A stretch of DNA of 60,250 nucleotides, from positions 1 through 60,250 of the forward strand of contig JBIKYT010000005.1 of NCBI GenBank assembly GCA_044355095.1. Reading direction: 5' to 3'. Position numbers and translations under genes: made by a program. A model generated the notes under the pieces. That model made no database searches and had not been told where the DNA came from. It was given only the letters and a program-made list of their open reading frames with translations. Of this stretch, positions 33,676 through 42,228 are shown piece after piece. Source of the stretch: Casp-actino8 sp044355095 (GTDB taxonomy: Bacteria > Actinomycetota > Acidimicrobiia > Acidimicrobiales > Ilumatobacteraceae). Position 1 is the first letter of the stretch. The number at the start of each line of letters is the position of its first letter.

Positions 33676-36231
33676 TTAACGAGTATCAAAGAGTCGAAGT
33701 GGCGACATTGGTGTGAAGCCTGCACCGGTGAGAAAGTAGCCGTTGATATCAACGATGAGGTCGGTGGTGCCTCGTGCGTAGAAGCACACTTCTCCTGATG
33801 TTGAGACGGGTGCAATGACTGCGTTTGGAACAGTTTGGCCTGAGACAAAGTTGAGATTTGATGCGTTGGGTAACGCCCCGCACGGGTACACCGTGACATA
33901 GCCACCAAATTCGTCTGCGGTTGTGCCGGTCGCTGTGACGTTGAGTGAAACTGCGCCAACTCCTGATGACGGGGTGAGGCCACCGATATCGGTGAACTTA
34001 ACTTTTAGTGTTGTGTCACCTCCAATTTTGGTCTTAGTCACTGTTCGAATTCCTTGATCAGATCCAGAACGAGTGTCGGCGATGCGAGTCGGTGCTGTGG
34101 GTGTAAATCCTGCGCCACTGAGGAAGTAGCCGTTGATATCAACGATGAGGTCGGTGGTGCCTCTGGCGTAGAAGCACACTTCTCCTGAAGCTGAAACTGG
34201 TGCGATCACAGCATTGGGAACTGTTTGACCTGAGACAAAGTTGAGACTTGATGCATTCGGTCGATTGCCACACGGGTAGACCGTGACGTAACCACCGAAG
34301 TCATCTGCAGCGGTGCCTGTTGCAGTGATGTTGAGAGAAACTGCACCGACTCCGGTTGATGGCGTTAAGCCAGCAAGGTCAGTCATTTTGACCCGTACTT
34401 CTTGATCGCCACCAATTTTGACTTTGTTCACTGTTCGCAAACCTTGGGCTGAACCAGAACGAGTGTCGAAGACTCGTGCCGGGCCAGCGGCCGTGAATCC
34501 CTGACCCGTGGGGAAGTAGCCATTGATATCGGCAAGAAGATGGGTTTGTGCATTCGTATAGAAGCAGACTTCGCCGGTTGAAGAGACTGGTGCGATAACT
34601 GCATTTGGCACGGTTTGATCAAGCGTGTAATTAAGGTTTGACGCATCGGGCTTTGAATCGCACGGGTACACCGTGATGAAACCCTCTCCATCTGGAGAAG
34701 TGACAGTGACATTCATAGACACTGCACCGACACCAGTGGCTGGGACACCGTTGGTTCCCGCCACCTTGATGCGCAGTGGAGTGCGCGGGAGAACTGTGAG
34801 GCTTAATCTTCCTGAAGGATTCCTACTGATGTAAGCACGCTCATTAACTGATGATTGCACAGTTCGAGTTTCTCCTACCCTTATGTTTGTTTGGAAGGTT
34901 GAACCAACCACGACAACATTTCCAAGGGCATCAACATCTACATCAATTATCTCACCAGAAGTTCTTGAAGAGGCCAATAGCTTTCCAATTCTTGGATGAT
35001 CTACTCCAATTATCTCGTAGATCAGAATTTGACTTCCAGAACTGAGAGCCAGGCGACGCCCATCGTTGTGAATAGCAACGTTTGCTGCGCACACATAGGA
35101 GATACATCGGTTAAGACCGAATTCTCGACTATGTCTCCCGTTTAGAGTCCAGCCAAACTTTCGTTGTAGAACACTTAGAAATCCCTGATACTCATTAAAG
35201 ACCACGCCGAAACTTTCGTAGGTAAGTAAAAACATTTCCTGCGGAATCTCAAAAGTATCTTCAATGTTAGAGACAGACGTACTGCCAGTTATTGCTGTGA
35301 TGACTAGTCCAGTCCTTTCTCCAGTTTCTGCGTCAAATACCCCGACCTCAGGATTCTGGCCGAGGTAAAGGGGTTGCCAGAGTTGGCGATCCCCGACTGT
35401 AATTAGTGGGCCTCCGGGGAAAGCCCCATAATGTTTAATTGAAACCATTTTTGAGCCGGTGGTTCCATTGAAGCGAACTAGCGAAATTGCGGGCCGTAAA
35501 CTTTGAGGGAGAGTTGCAGAGTCAACTGATCGATTATTCTCATTAAATCCACCGGTGAACCAAACTGAATCACTCGGACCAATTGAGATGAAGTCAGCCG
35601 AGTTACCTTCTTGGTGGTAACCAGAAATGTCTATTTCCCAAGTAACGCCAAAAGACGCGTTGACGCGTTGAAGTCTGTTACTTAAATTACTCATCGGGTT
35701 TAATGAACCTGTATTACAAAGCCTATAGAGACCTCCTTGGGGGGAAGTTACGAGAGTCCCTTTTAGGGCTGGTCCATTGCAAGAAGAATCGGCTCGATGT
35801 ATCTGAGCAAATTTTGAAATTGAAAGAAGTCCGTGAGTATCTTCACCTATACCGTGTGAACCAGTGAAAGTATAAAGCGTTCCGTTTCCATCAACTTCCA
35901 CATAAGCGAGAGGGTCGGGTGGCCGAGTGAGCACGGTGCCATAGTTGTCAAGTTCAACAGTGAAGTCAGTCGCTCCATTTTCATTTCGATGTTGGGCGAA
36001 TCGTGTAAATGAACCTTGAGAACTAAGCCCCTCAAATGAACCTGTGAAATAACCTAGAACCCAAACCCCACCGCTCGGATCAATTCGAACATTTGTAAAG
36101 GCAGAGAGATTTTCGGCATTTGTTGGGTCTTCGCCGTAGACGTAGTCCCATTGATCAGCGCTCGCTGAATTGGTGACACCAAAGATCAGGGCAACTACGA
36201 CAAAAAAAGTGGCGAAAAATCGGCGACGCAT
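33676..36231 (-). CDS. Secreted protein with beta-propeller-like region and three 130-residue repeats
   Basis: An 851-residue exported protein. The signal peptide (1-25) begins 'MRRRFFATFFVVVALIFG' and ends at 'SASA'. Residues 26-475 contain repeated 'GGVWVLGYF' and 'DALGNVVVVGS' elements suggesting a beta-propeller. Residues about 480-851 hold three tandem modules with 'GVGAVSLN', 'GGYVTVYPCG', 'GQTVPNAVIAPVS', 'GEVCFYARG' and 'DLIVDINGYF'. The chain stops right after a terminal 'LFDTR'. The DNA of the first half is visibly AT-richer than the neighbouring genes, hinting at transfer. A cell-surface or adhesive role is a guess. Confidence 0.83.
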   Translation of the reverse strand: MRRRFFATFFVVVALIFGVTNSASADQWDYVYGEDPTNAENLSAFTNVRIDPSGGVWVLGYFTGSFEGLSSQGSFTRFAQHRNENGATDFTVELDNYGTVLTRPPDPLAYVEVDGNGTLYTFTGSHGIGEDTHGLLSISKFAQIHRADSSCNGPALKGTLVTSPQGGLYRLCNTGSLNPMSNLSNRLQRVNASFGVTWEIDISGYHQEGNSADFISIGPSDSVWFTGGFNENNRSVDSATLPQSLRPAISLVRFNGTTGSKMVSIKHYGAFPGGPLITVGDRQLWQPLYLGQNPEVGVFDAETGERTGLVITAITGSTSVSNIEDTFEIPQEMFLLTYESFGVVFNEYQGFLSVLQRKFGWTLNGRHSREFGLNRCISYVCAANVAIHNDGRRLALSSGSQILIYEIIGVDHPRIGKLLASSRTSGEIIDVDVDALGNVVVVGSTFQTNIRVGETRTVQSSVNERAYISRNPSGRLSLTVLPRTPLRIKVAGTNGVPATGVGAVSMNVTVTSPDGEGFITVYPCDSKPDASNLNYTLDQTVPNAVIAPVSSTGEVCFYTNAQTHLLADINGYFPTGQGFTAAGPARVFDTRSGSAQGLRTVNKVKIGGDQEVRVKMTDLAGLTPSTGVGAVSLNITATGTAADDFGGYVTVYPCGNRPNASSLNFVSGQTVPNAVIAPVSASGEVCFYARGTTDLIVDINGYFLSGAGFTPTAPTRIADTRSGSDQGIRTVTKTKIGGDTTLKVKFTDIGGLTPSSGVGAVSLNVTATGTTADEFGGYVTVYPCGALPNASNLNFVSGQTVPNAVIAPVSTSGEVCFYARGTTDLIVDINGYFLTGAGFTPMSPLRLFDTR
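33679..34458 (-). repeat. Two near-identical 390-bp tandem coding repeats
   Basis: Modules 2 and 3 of the secreted protein are each 130 codons (34069-34458 and 33679-34068). They share long identical DNA stretches around 'VDINGYF' and 'GQTVPNAVIAPV'. A third, more diverged module lies at about 34459-34800. The similarity at synonymous positions suggests recent duplication or gene conversion. Confidence 0.75.
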
Positions 36232-36303
36232 AGATGCATTTAAGCACCTAAATCAGCGCACTATTTACACTAATAATAAATATTGGAATTCAAGGTTTTA
36301 GAT

Positions 36304-37746
36304 TTACGAGCGTTCGTCGCGTAAAGCCGAGCGGCGTACTTTGCCAGCATCGTCGCGAACCGCATCACTCGTGAATTCGAATGTGCGTGGAACCTTGTAA
36401 CGAACGAGGCGTTCGCTCAAGAATGTACGCAACTCATCTTCGTCGATCGGCTTTGAAACCTGTACGAGCGCATGAATGCGGTTGCCTAAGTCTTCATCGG
36501 GCAAGCCAATAACTGCCGAAGACACCACATCGGGATGTTCGCTCAAGGCGACCTCAACTTCGGCTGGATATATGTTGGCTCCACCCGACAAAATCATGTC
36601 TCCACGACGATCGGTGAGATAGATGTAACCCTCTTCGTCGATCTTGCCGATATCTCCGAGACTTTCCCAGCCGTCTGGTGATTTGCGAGCCTCGGCTCCG
36701 AGGTACTTGTACGTCACTCGGGTATTGCGCATGAAGATTTCGCCGATAGTTCCGCGAGGAAGTTCTTCGTAAGTCTCTGAGTCGAGAACTTTCATTTCGC
36801 CTGTGACGCAACGACCAACTGAACCCCGGTGTGCCAACCATTCGTCGCCGCGAATAATGGTGACGGCCTGTGCTTCGGTTCCGGCGTAGAGCTCCATGAT
36901 CTTTTCGCCGCCAAGCCAGTTGCACCATTCTTCTTTCAACCATGGCGGGCAGGGTGCGGCCATGTGCCAAACAGTTGAAAGCGACGAGAGGTCGTACTTG
37001 TTCTTTACATCTTCTGGCAAACGTGAGATACGCGACATCATGGTTGGCACAAACAAAATCCAATCGGCACTGTGCTTGTCGACCGCAGCCAATGTTGCTT
37101 CGGCGTCAAATTGCGGCAAGAGAACTAAATGGTTGCCGTGAAAAAGTGAACCAGCACCAAAAGAGAACGGAGCGTTGTGGTAGAGCGGTCCGGGGATGCA
37201 CACAACTCCGTCAACGCGCTGGCCCATGCCGGGTGCACCCACGCTGACGATGCCAGGATCGCCAGCAACGATCAATTTGGGTCGTCCGGTTGAACCACCT
37301 GACGTTGGTGCCTTCATGGCGGGTGAAGTCACATCAGGAAGAGGTGAATCATCGTAAGCCGATGCATCAAAGTGTGCGGGCAATGTGGCACGGCCAGGGT
37401 GGGCCGATTGCTCGGCACCAACGACAAGCGCTGAATCGGCAAGTTCAACAATGGCTTCGCGCTCGCGGTTTGGCAAACGGTAACTCACCGGTTGTGGAAT
37501 CGCACCAAGCTTCCATGCGGCAATACATGCTTCGTAAAACTCAACTGAGTTAGGTAATGCAACCGTGACGAAACTGCCAAATGACACTCCGCGTTCGGCG
37601 TAGGCGCGGGCCAATCGATTGGTGCGTGATTCGAGTTCTGCACGAGTCACTGATTCATCACCACAAGTAATTGCCGTGCGATTGGGATTCTCGGCGGCCT
37701 TGTCGGCGAGCGCCTGCATAATTGAAATGACATTTGGAGTATTCAT
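36304..37746 (-). CDS. Acyl-CoA ligase, BaiB-like
   Basis: A 480-residue ANL-superfamily ligase. 'APTSGGSTGRPKLIVAG' is the P-loop, 'ELYAGTEAQAV' the adenine motif, 'SLGDIGKIDEEGYIYLTDRRGDM' the hinge and 'DDAGKVRRSALRDER' carries the C-terminal catalytic lysine. The distribution 'PGPLYHNAPF', 'PPWLKEEWCNWLG' and 'IIRGDEWLAHRGSVGR' recalls the bile acid-CoA ligase BaiB, so a bile-acid or steroid carboxylate is a reasonable substrate. It is the last gene of the HIP-type operon, 24 bases downstream of the Rieske oxygenase. Confidence 0.85.
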   Translation of the reverse strand: MNTPNVISIMQALADKAAENPNRTAITCGDESVTRAELESRTNRLARAYAERGVSFGSFVTVALPNSVEFYEACIAAWKLGAIPQPVSYRLPNREREAIVELADSALVVGAEQSAHPGRATLPAHFDASAYDDSPLPDVTSPAMKAPTSGGSTGRPKLIVAGDPGIVSVGAPGMGQRVDGVVCIPGPLYHNAPFSFGAGSLFHGNHLVLLPQFDAEATLAAVDKHSADWILFVPTMMSRISRLPEDVKNKYDLSSLSTVWHMAAPCPPWLKEEWCNWLGGEKIMELYAGTEAQAVTIIRGDEWLAHRGSVGRCVTGEMKVLDSETYEELPRGTIGEIFMRNTRVTYKYLGAEARKSPDGWESLGDIGKIDEEGYIYLTDRRGDMILSGGANIYPAEVEVALSEHPDVVSSAVIGLPDEDLGNRIHALVQVSKPIDEDELRTFLSERLVRYKVPRTFEFTSDAVRDDAGKVRRSALRDERS

Positions 37747-37770
37747 GAAGTGAAGTTACTTTCGTAGAAG

Positions 37771-38928
37771 TTAGGCGTTGTCGAGGGCGTTCTGCCAAGT
37801 GCGATGCCAGTGTTGCAGCATTGGCTCATTGCTTCCAAAGTTAAAGTTGGTGAGACCAATTTCCGCTCCGCGTTGACATTGCTCGGCAGCTGGGAAGTCT
37901 TCGGTGCCCACGACAAGAGCAGCGAAATCGGCACCACGTTGGCGGGCCTCACGATCTTCTTCATTGACGATGGGCTTTAGTGAAGCTTCAGTGAGATCAA
38001 CGGTGCATTCGTTGACATTACGACCGGGGTAGATGCGGAACATCTGGCAACTCACGGGAGTTTCAAGTAGCACGACACTCGGGAACAATGTGTGAATAAT
38101 GCTGACGGGCATTGTTGGTGGCCAATGTTCTTCGGGAAGGTCAACAACTTTTTCAGTTCCGGTGGTCGGGAAGCCCCAACGCGCATGCTTACCGAAAGTG
38201 TCAAAGATGGGGTTATGTAAAACCAAGTTCGACAACGTGTCACGATGTAAATAGTCGACGTGATATGACTCAAGGTTCACATCAAAAGCAATTTTCCAGT
38301 TGGCTTGCAGCGTCCATGTGTGTTGACAGACAACTTCATGCTGCTCATAACCGCACCACCGAAGTTGTGGTTCGATTTCAGCAAAGGCAGCAGCCGGATC
38401 AACATCGTCGCTCAGTCCGATGGCAATGAGCCCTGCAACGTTGGCAATAGGCAGTGGCTGTAAACCAAGCGTGCTCTTTTCAATGTCATCAAATGCATAG
38501 GCCTGGGGTTGTCCAGCGAGATCTCCGTTGAGTTCAAAAGACCATGCGTGATACGGGCAGGTCAATCGTCGCGCTTCACCGCAGCCTTCGGCAACTTGAG
38601 CGCCGCGATGGGTGCAAGCATTACGAAATGCGCGTAACTCGCCGTCTTCGGCTCGGGTGACAAGTACCGGATGTCCAGCAACATTCTTCGTGATAAAGGT
38701 TCCGGGTTTTGGAAGTTCGCCAGTCCACCCAACGATGTGAGCACCACCACGGAACAAAACATCGAGTTCTTTTTGAAACCGAGCTGGATCGGTAAAGACG
38801 GTGGCCGGTTCGGTCATTGAACCCGGAGCGTGATCAAGAGTTTTGCCCCGGTAGTTGTCGAGTAGGCGACGGACGAGTTCACGTGGAAAGCGATCGCTGG
38901 TGGCCTGATCAGAATTTGTCACGGTCAT
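37771..38928 (-). CDS. Rieske non-haem iron oxygenase alpha subunit
   Basis: A 385-residue ring-hydroxylating or demethylating oxygenase. The Rieske [2Fe-2S] site is C105-x-H107 and C124-xx-H127 ('CTHRGAQ' and 'CPYHAW'). The mononuclear iron site includes H223 and H228 ('NLESYHVDYLH'). The C-terminal domain resembles the choline/carnitine monooxygenase-type group more than the 3-ketosteroid 9alpha-hydroxylase KshA. No reductase gene is adjacent. Start at ATG 38928, with AGGGGGAA upstream and a hairpin in the leader. Confidence 0.87.
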   Translation of the reverse strand: MTVTNSDQATSDRFPRELVRRLLDNYRGKTLDHAPGSMTEPATVFTDPARFQKELDVLFRGGAHIVGWTGELPKPGTFITKNVAGHPVLVTRAEDGELRAFRNACTHRGAQVAEGCGEARRLTCPYHAWSFELNGDLAGQPQAYAFDDIEKSTLGLQPLPIANVAGLIAIGLSDDVDPAAAFAEIEPQLRWCGYEQHEVVCQHTWTLQANWKIAFDVNLESYHVDYLHRDTLSNLVLHNPIFDTFGKHARWGFPTTGTEKVVDLPEEHWPPTMPVSIIHTLFPSVVLLETPVSCQMFRIYPGRNVNECTVDLTEASLKPIVNEEDREARQRGADFAALVVGTEDFPAAEQCQRGAEIGLTNFNFGSNEPMLQHWHRTWQNALDNA

Positions 38929-38949
38929 AAATTCCCCCTAGATAGACGT

Positions 38950-38967
38950 GAGCAGACCCCTCTGCTC
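38950..38967. promoter_or_regulatory. Hairpin/inverted repeat upstream of the Rieske gene
   Basis: GAGCAGA (38950-38956) and TCTGCTC (38961-38967) pair exactly around CCCC. The element lies in the 68-base gap between the thioesterase and the Rieske gene, 21 bases from the start codon. There is no U-tract, so an operator or internal processing site is more likely than a terminator. Confidence 0.45.
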
Positions 38968-38996
38968 GCTCCTAGTAACAGTGTGTCAGATCATGA

Positions 38997-39632
38997 CTAG
39001 TAGGCGTTGATCGCAATGAAAAGTGCGCTCGCCGTGGCGATAATTGAGGCGTCGGGGCGGTCCTCGCGTAGTTCGGCCTCAAGGAAAATCTTGCGTCCGT
39101 CACGATTCCCGAGCCAGGCATGAATCACCAGGGGGACATGAAGCGGGGTAGGTGCCTTGTAGTTGATCGTCAACTGCCCCGTATAGGCCACAGTCTTGAG
39201 CAGGTTCAACATGAAGCCCATGGCATCGTCAAAGGCGAGGGCAACGATGCCTCCGTGGCTTCGAGATGGGGCGCCTTCGAACGATGACCCGATTGAAAAA
39301 GTGGCCTCAATCCGATCGCCGCGGCGGTGAACCTGCATCTCAAGTCCGTGTGGACTTCCGGGGCCTGAACCTGGTCGGGTGATGTGGCTCGTGAGGCGCG
39401 AATCATCAGGAACTTCATTGTCGTGTGCCGACGAGAATTGTGAAAACTCTCGTGTCCGAGCGAGGCCTTGTTCGAATTGATCGCTCAGCGCGTCTAGAGC
39501 TTGGATCGCGGCATCCATCGCATCAAGGTCGACTTCACGTCCGATCACTGCATGACCTAAGCGGCGAACCGCACTGCCAAGGCGAACGCGAGTCTCATCA
39601 AACGTTGGGTCAAGACCTTCGGGGTACTTCAT
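38997..39632 (-). CDS. Hotdog-fold (PaaI-like) thioesterase
   Basis: A 211-residue protein with a C-terminal hotdog domain: 'GAPSRSHGGIVALAFDDAMGFML' is split by the fold's central helix with the HGG motif, and 'TINYKAPTPLHVPLVIHAW' follows. It would hydrolyse an acyl-CoA, possibly freeing CoA from dead-end steroid intermediates. About 90 N-terminal residues precede the hotdog domain and look helical. Its start overlaps the MFS stop by four bases, so it belongs to the same operon. Confidence 0.84.
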   Translation of the reverse strand: MKYPEGLDPTFDETRVRLGSAVRRLGHAVIGREVDLDAMDAAIQALDALSDQFEQGLARTREFSQFSSAHDNEVPDDSRLTSHITRPGSGPGSPHGLEMQVHRRGDRIEATFSIGSSFEGAPSRSHGGIVALAFDDAMGFMLNLLKTVAYTGQLTINYKAPTPLHVPLVIHAWLGNRDGRKIFLEAELREDRPDASIIATASALFIAINAY

Positions 39633-40906
39633 AGTGATGATTCCTGCACGTCTTCAATCTTGGTCGTATTGAGGTCGTTCAACCAACCCCGTGAGACAAG
39701 CAGCACAACAACGACAAACAAAACTGCCGCGTCAGCTAACACTGCGACGCGCATGGTGAAGATGTCGCCTAAACGACCCAGGATAAATGCTCCGAGCGGA
39801 ATGCCCGCCAAGATTCCAAGAACATAGAAACTCATGGTTCGACCACGTAAGTGATCGGGGACTGTTCCCTGAATCAATGTATTGAGAGCCACTGCCGATT
39901 GAAGGTGCGCCAAACCGCTGATGAAATAAGCGAGTAGTCCAACCCAATAAATCGATGTCATCGGAATCATGGCTGTGCTAACGGTGAACAGGATCAATGC
40001 GACTACAACTCGGGTTGAACGTTTCATGTGGTCACCAAGGACGACAGAAAAAAGTGATGATGTCAATGCCCCGAGCCCGAGGGCGACCAACAATGCGGCG
40101 TTGTCGGTTGATGGTCGGTCATAAATTCGGTCAGCAATCGCTGGCGCAATATGTTGCAACGACTGCCCGCACAAAGAAGTAATGAAGGCAAGAAAAACAA
40201 CGAGTCGTAGAGGGCGATGACGCCAGACAAAAGACCCGCCTGCTTTGATGACGTCAGACACCTTCCCCTGACTCGCGGCCGAGATGATTTGTCGGGGGCG
40301 CGATAACGCAAGTGCAGCAATAACAAAGAGGAAAGTGATGGCGTTAATGAATATTGCAGCGCCCGTGCCAAGTGTGCTGACGACAAGTCCAGCAAAACCT
40401 GGCCCGATGGCGCGGGCCAAAGTGAATTGCACTGAATTCAACTTGACCGCATCAAGTAATTCCTCGGGAGGAACGAGCAGCGGTACGAAGCTTTGCCAAG
40501 CGGCAGTTTGGAAACCGGTGGCAATACCTCCAACAAGTGCAATCGCAACAATTAAGCCAGGGCCAATTGAACCGGCGAGATACAAGGCCCACAGAAAGAA
40601 GGCGCAGAACATCTGCACCGTCTGGGTGATCATCAGAATTTTGCGGCGACTCATGCGATCTGACAACACGCCCGCATACGGAGTTAAAAAGACGGCTGGC
40701 AAAAGTCCGGCCATTGATGACACGCCAAGCCACGTTGAACTGTTGGTCATGTCGTAAAGCAGTGCTGGTACCGCGACAACTTGCATCCAGCCACCGGCAT
40801 TAGAGATTGCAGCGGCAGTCCAAAAAAATGCAAAGTCTCGGTGGCGTAGCGCGCCTAATGACCCATGCCTCTTAGGCGGGGTAGAAGTGTTTTGCTCAGA
40901 ACTCAC
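39629..40906 (-). CDS. MFS transporter (MFS_3/EntS-like)
   Basis: A 425-residue membrane protein with about 12 hydrophobic helices. 'GVLSDRMSRRKILM' is the MFS loop 2-3 motif and 'TIQGTVPDHLRGRTMSFYVLG' region (read in two parts) marks the mid-protein signature of the enterobactin-exporter-like MFS_3 group. It is coupled by four-base overlaps to the SDR upstream and the thioesterase downstream. In this operon it may export or import a steroid intermediate. Direction and substrate are not evident. Confidence 0.86.
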   Translation of the reverse strand: MSSEQNTSTPPKRHGSLGALRHRDFAFFWTAAAISNAGGWMQVVAVPALLYDMTNSSTWLGVSSMAGLLPAVFLTPYAGVLSDRMSRRKILMITQTVQMFCAFFLWALYLAGSIGPGLIVAIALVGGIATGFQTAAWQSFVPLLVPPEELLDAVKLNSVQFTLARAIGPGFAGLVVSTLGTGAAIFINAITFLFVIAALALSRPRQIISAASQGKVSDVIKAGGSFVWRHRPLRLVVFLAFITSLCGQSLQHIAPAIADRIYDRPSTDNAALLVALGLGALTSSLFSVVLGDHMKRSTRVVVALILFTVSTAMIPMTSIYWVGLLAYFISGLAHLQSAVALNTLIQGTVPDHLRGRTMSFYVLGILAGIPLGAFILGRLGDIFTMRVAVLADAAVLFVVVVLLVSRGWLNDLNTTKIEDVQESSL

Positions 40907-41709
40907 AGATCGGCAATGGGGAAATTGAAATTCGTTGTTGTCACGCCACCATCAACCGCGATGATTTGTCCAGTGACGTAACTCGAAGCTGGAGACGCCA
41001 AATACAAAACTGCCGCGGCGATGTCATCGGGGTCGCCAAGACGACGAAGTGGCGTTGCGTTTTCAATCATTGAACGCAGTTCGGGATTGGTTGCCACGAT
41101 TTCAAGAGCCTCAGTCAAGATTGCACCAGGAGCAACCGCATTCACGCGAATCTTGGGATTGAGATCAGCGGCCATCAATTCAACAGCGTGATCTAGTGCT
41201 GCTTTTGCTGAACCGTATGCGACATATCCGCGACCCACGACATGGCCGATTGCGCTTGACACCATGACAATTGAACTTGCACCAACGACACCGTTGCCAG
41301 CAATCAACAAGTGAGGGACGCACTCGCGCACGAGACGTAATCCGTTGATGACATTGTTCTCAAAAGCATTACGCAAGTCTTTGTCACTGGTGTTCATGAA
41401 TGGCTGTGGCATTGAGCCACCGACCACACTGATCACTGTGTCAATACGTCCGAGTTCATCAACGGTGCGTTGCACTGCGGCAGAAACATCTTCAGCGTTG
41501 TTGGCATCGCAGGGCACAACGATTGCTCGTCGACCCATCGCTCGCGCTTGGGCAGCAACGTTCTCGAGTTGATCAACGCTACGGGCCATGACCGCAATGT
41601 CGGCGCCGGCTTCAGCTAAGGCAAGTGCACTCGCCGCACCGATACCACGACCAGCGCCCGAAAGTAGCGCAACTTTTCCAGACATGTTGTAACGATCAAG
41701 AACAGACAT
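40903..41709 (-). CDS. Short-chain dehydrogenase/reductase
   Basis: A 268-residue SDR with 'SGAGRGIGAASA' (Ser for the first Thr), 'VMVSSAIG', 'YGSAK' and 'VTGQIIAVDGG'. The NNAG segment is changed to 'ISVVGGS'. The start is ATG 41709 with TGGGGGAACC upstream. It sits between MaoC and the MFS gene in the ipd operon. A hydroxysteroid or ring-intermediate dehydrogenase role (as for IpdF in Mycobacterium) is possible but the sequence match to IpdF itself is not convincing. Confidence 0.86.
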   Translation of the reverse strand: MSVLDRYNMSGKVALLSGAGRGIGAASALALAEAGADIAVMARSVDQLENVAAQARAMGRRAIVVPCDANNAEDVSAAVQRTVDELGRIDTVISVVGGSMPQPFMNTSDKDLRNAFENNVINGLRLVRECVPHLLIAGNGVVGASSIVMVSSAIGHVVGRGYVAYGSAKAALDHAVELMAADLNPKIRVNAVAPGAILTEALEIVATNPELRSMIENATPLRRLGDPDDIAAAVLYLASPASSYVTGQIIAVDGGVTTTNFNFPIADL

Positions 41710-41745
41710 GGTTCCCCCAATAGATAAGTGAGTAGTTCTAAAGAT

Positions 41746-42207
41746 TTAGTCGGTCAGCCAACGACTGATTGACTCAATAACGCAGGCAGGCTTGGTGGAG
41801 CCTTCAATTTCAATCGTGATCACGATGGTGGTTTGTAATCCACCTTTCACTTCGGTAACTGCGGTGAGTTCGGCGCCGCCACGAATGCGTGATCCAACTT
41901 TGACAGGAGAAGGAAAGCGAACTTTGTCGGTCCCGTAGTTCACGCCAGCTGAAAAGCCTTGCACCTCAACAATTTCGGGCAAGAACAAATTCGAAATTGA
42001 CAGGGTGAGATAGCCATGGGCGATTGGTGCACCGAATGGGCCCTTAGCAGCGCGTTCGGGATCAACATGGATCCACTGGTGATCTCCGGTCGCTTCGGCG
42101 AAGAGATTCACGCGGGCTTGATCAATTTCCATCCACTCGCTGTATCCAAGATGTTTGCCGAGATGACTTCGCACATCATCAGGGCCGTGAAGTGTTGTAA
42201 CTGCCAT
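41746..42207 (-). CDS. MaoC-like (R)-enoyl-CoA hydratase, HtdZ/Rv0130-like
   Basis: A 153-residue hot-dog hydratase. The motif 'FAEATGDHQWIHVDPERA' carries the catalytic D42 and H47, followed by 'APIAHGYLTLS'. The closest protein I recall is mycobacterial HtdZ (Rv0130), which shares 'TGDHQWIHVDPERAA-GPFG'. It hydrates trans-2-enoyl-CoA to the R-hydroxy form. AAGGAAG precedes the ATG. It is located directly after ipdC, suggesting use on ring-opened CoA esters. Confidence 0.9.
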   Translation of the reverse strand: MAVTTLHGPDDVRSHLGKHLGYSEWMEIDQARVNLFAEATGDHQWIHVDPERAAKGPFGAPIAHGYLTLSISNLFLPEIVEVQGFSAGVNYGTDKVRFPSPVKVGSRIRGGAELTAVTEVKGGLQTTIVITIEIEGSTKPACVIESISRWLTD

Positions 42208-42228
42208 AGAAATCTTCCTTGTGAATGT

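Noticed and set aside
37771..38928. Rieske oxygenase considered as KshA (3-ketosteroid 9alpha-hydroxylase)
   Set aside because: The Rieske and iron-site contexts look like the choline/carnitine monooxygenase-type group, and no KshB-like reductase is adjacent.
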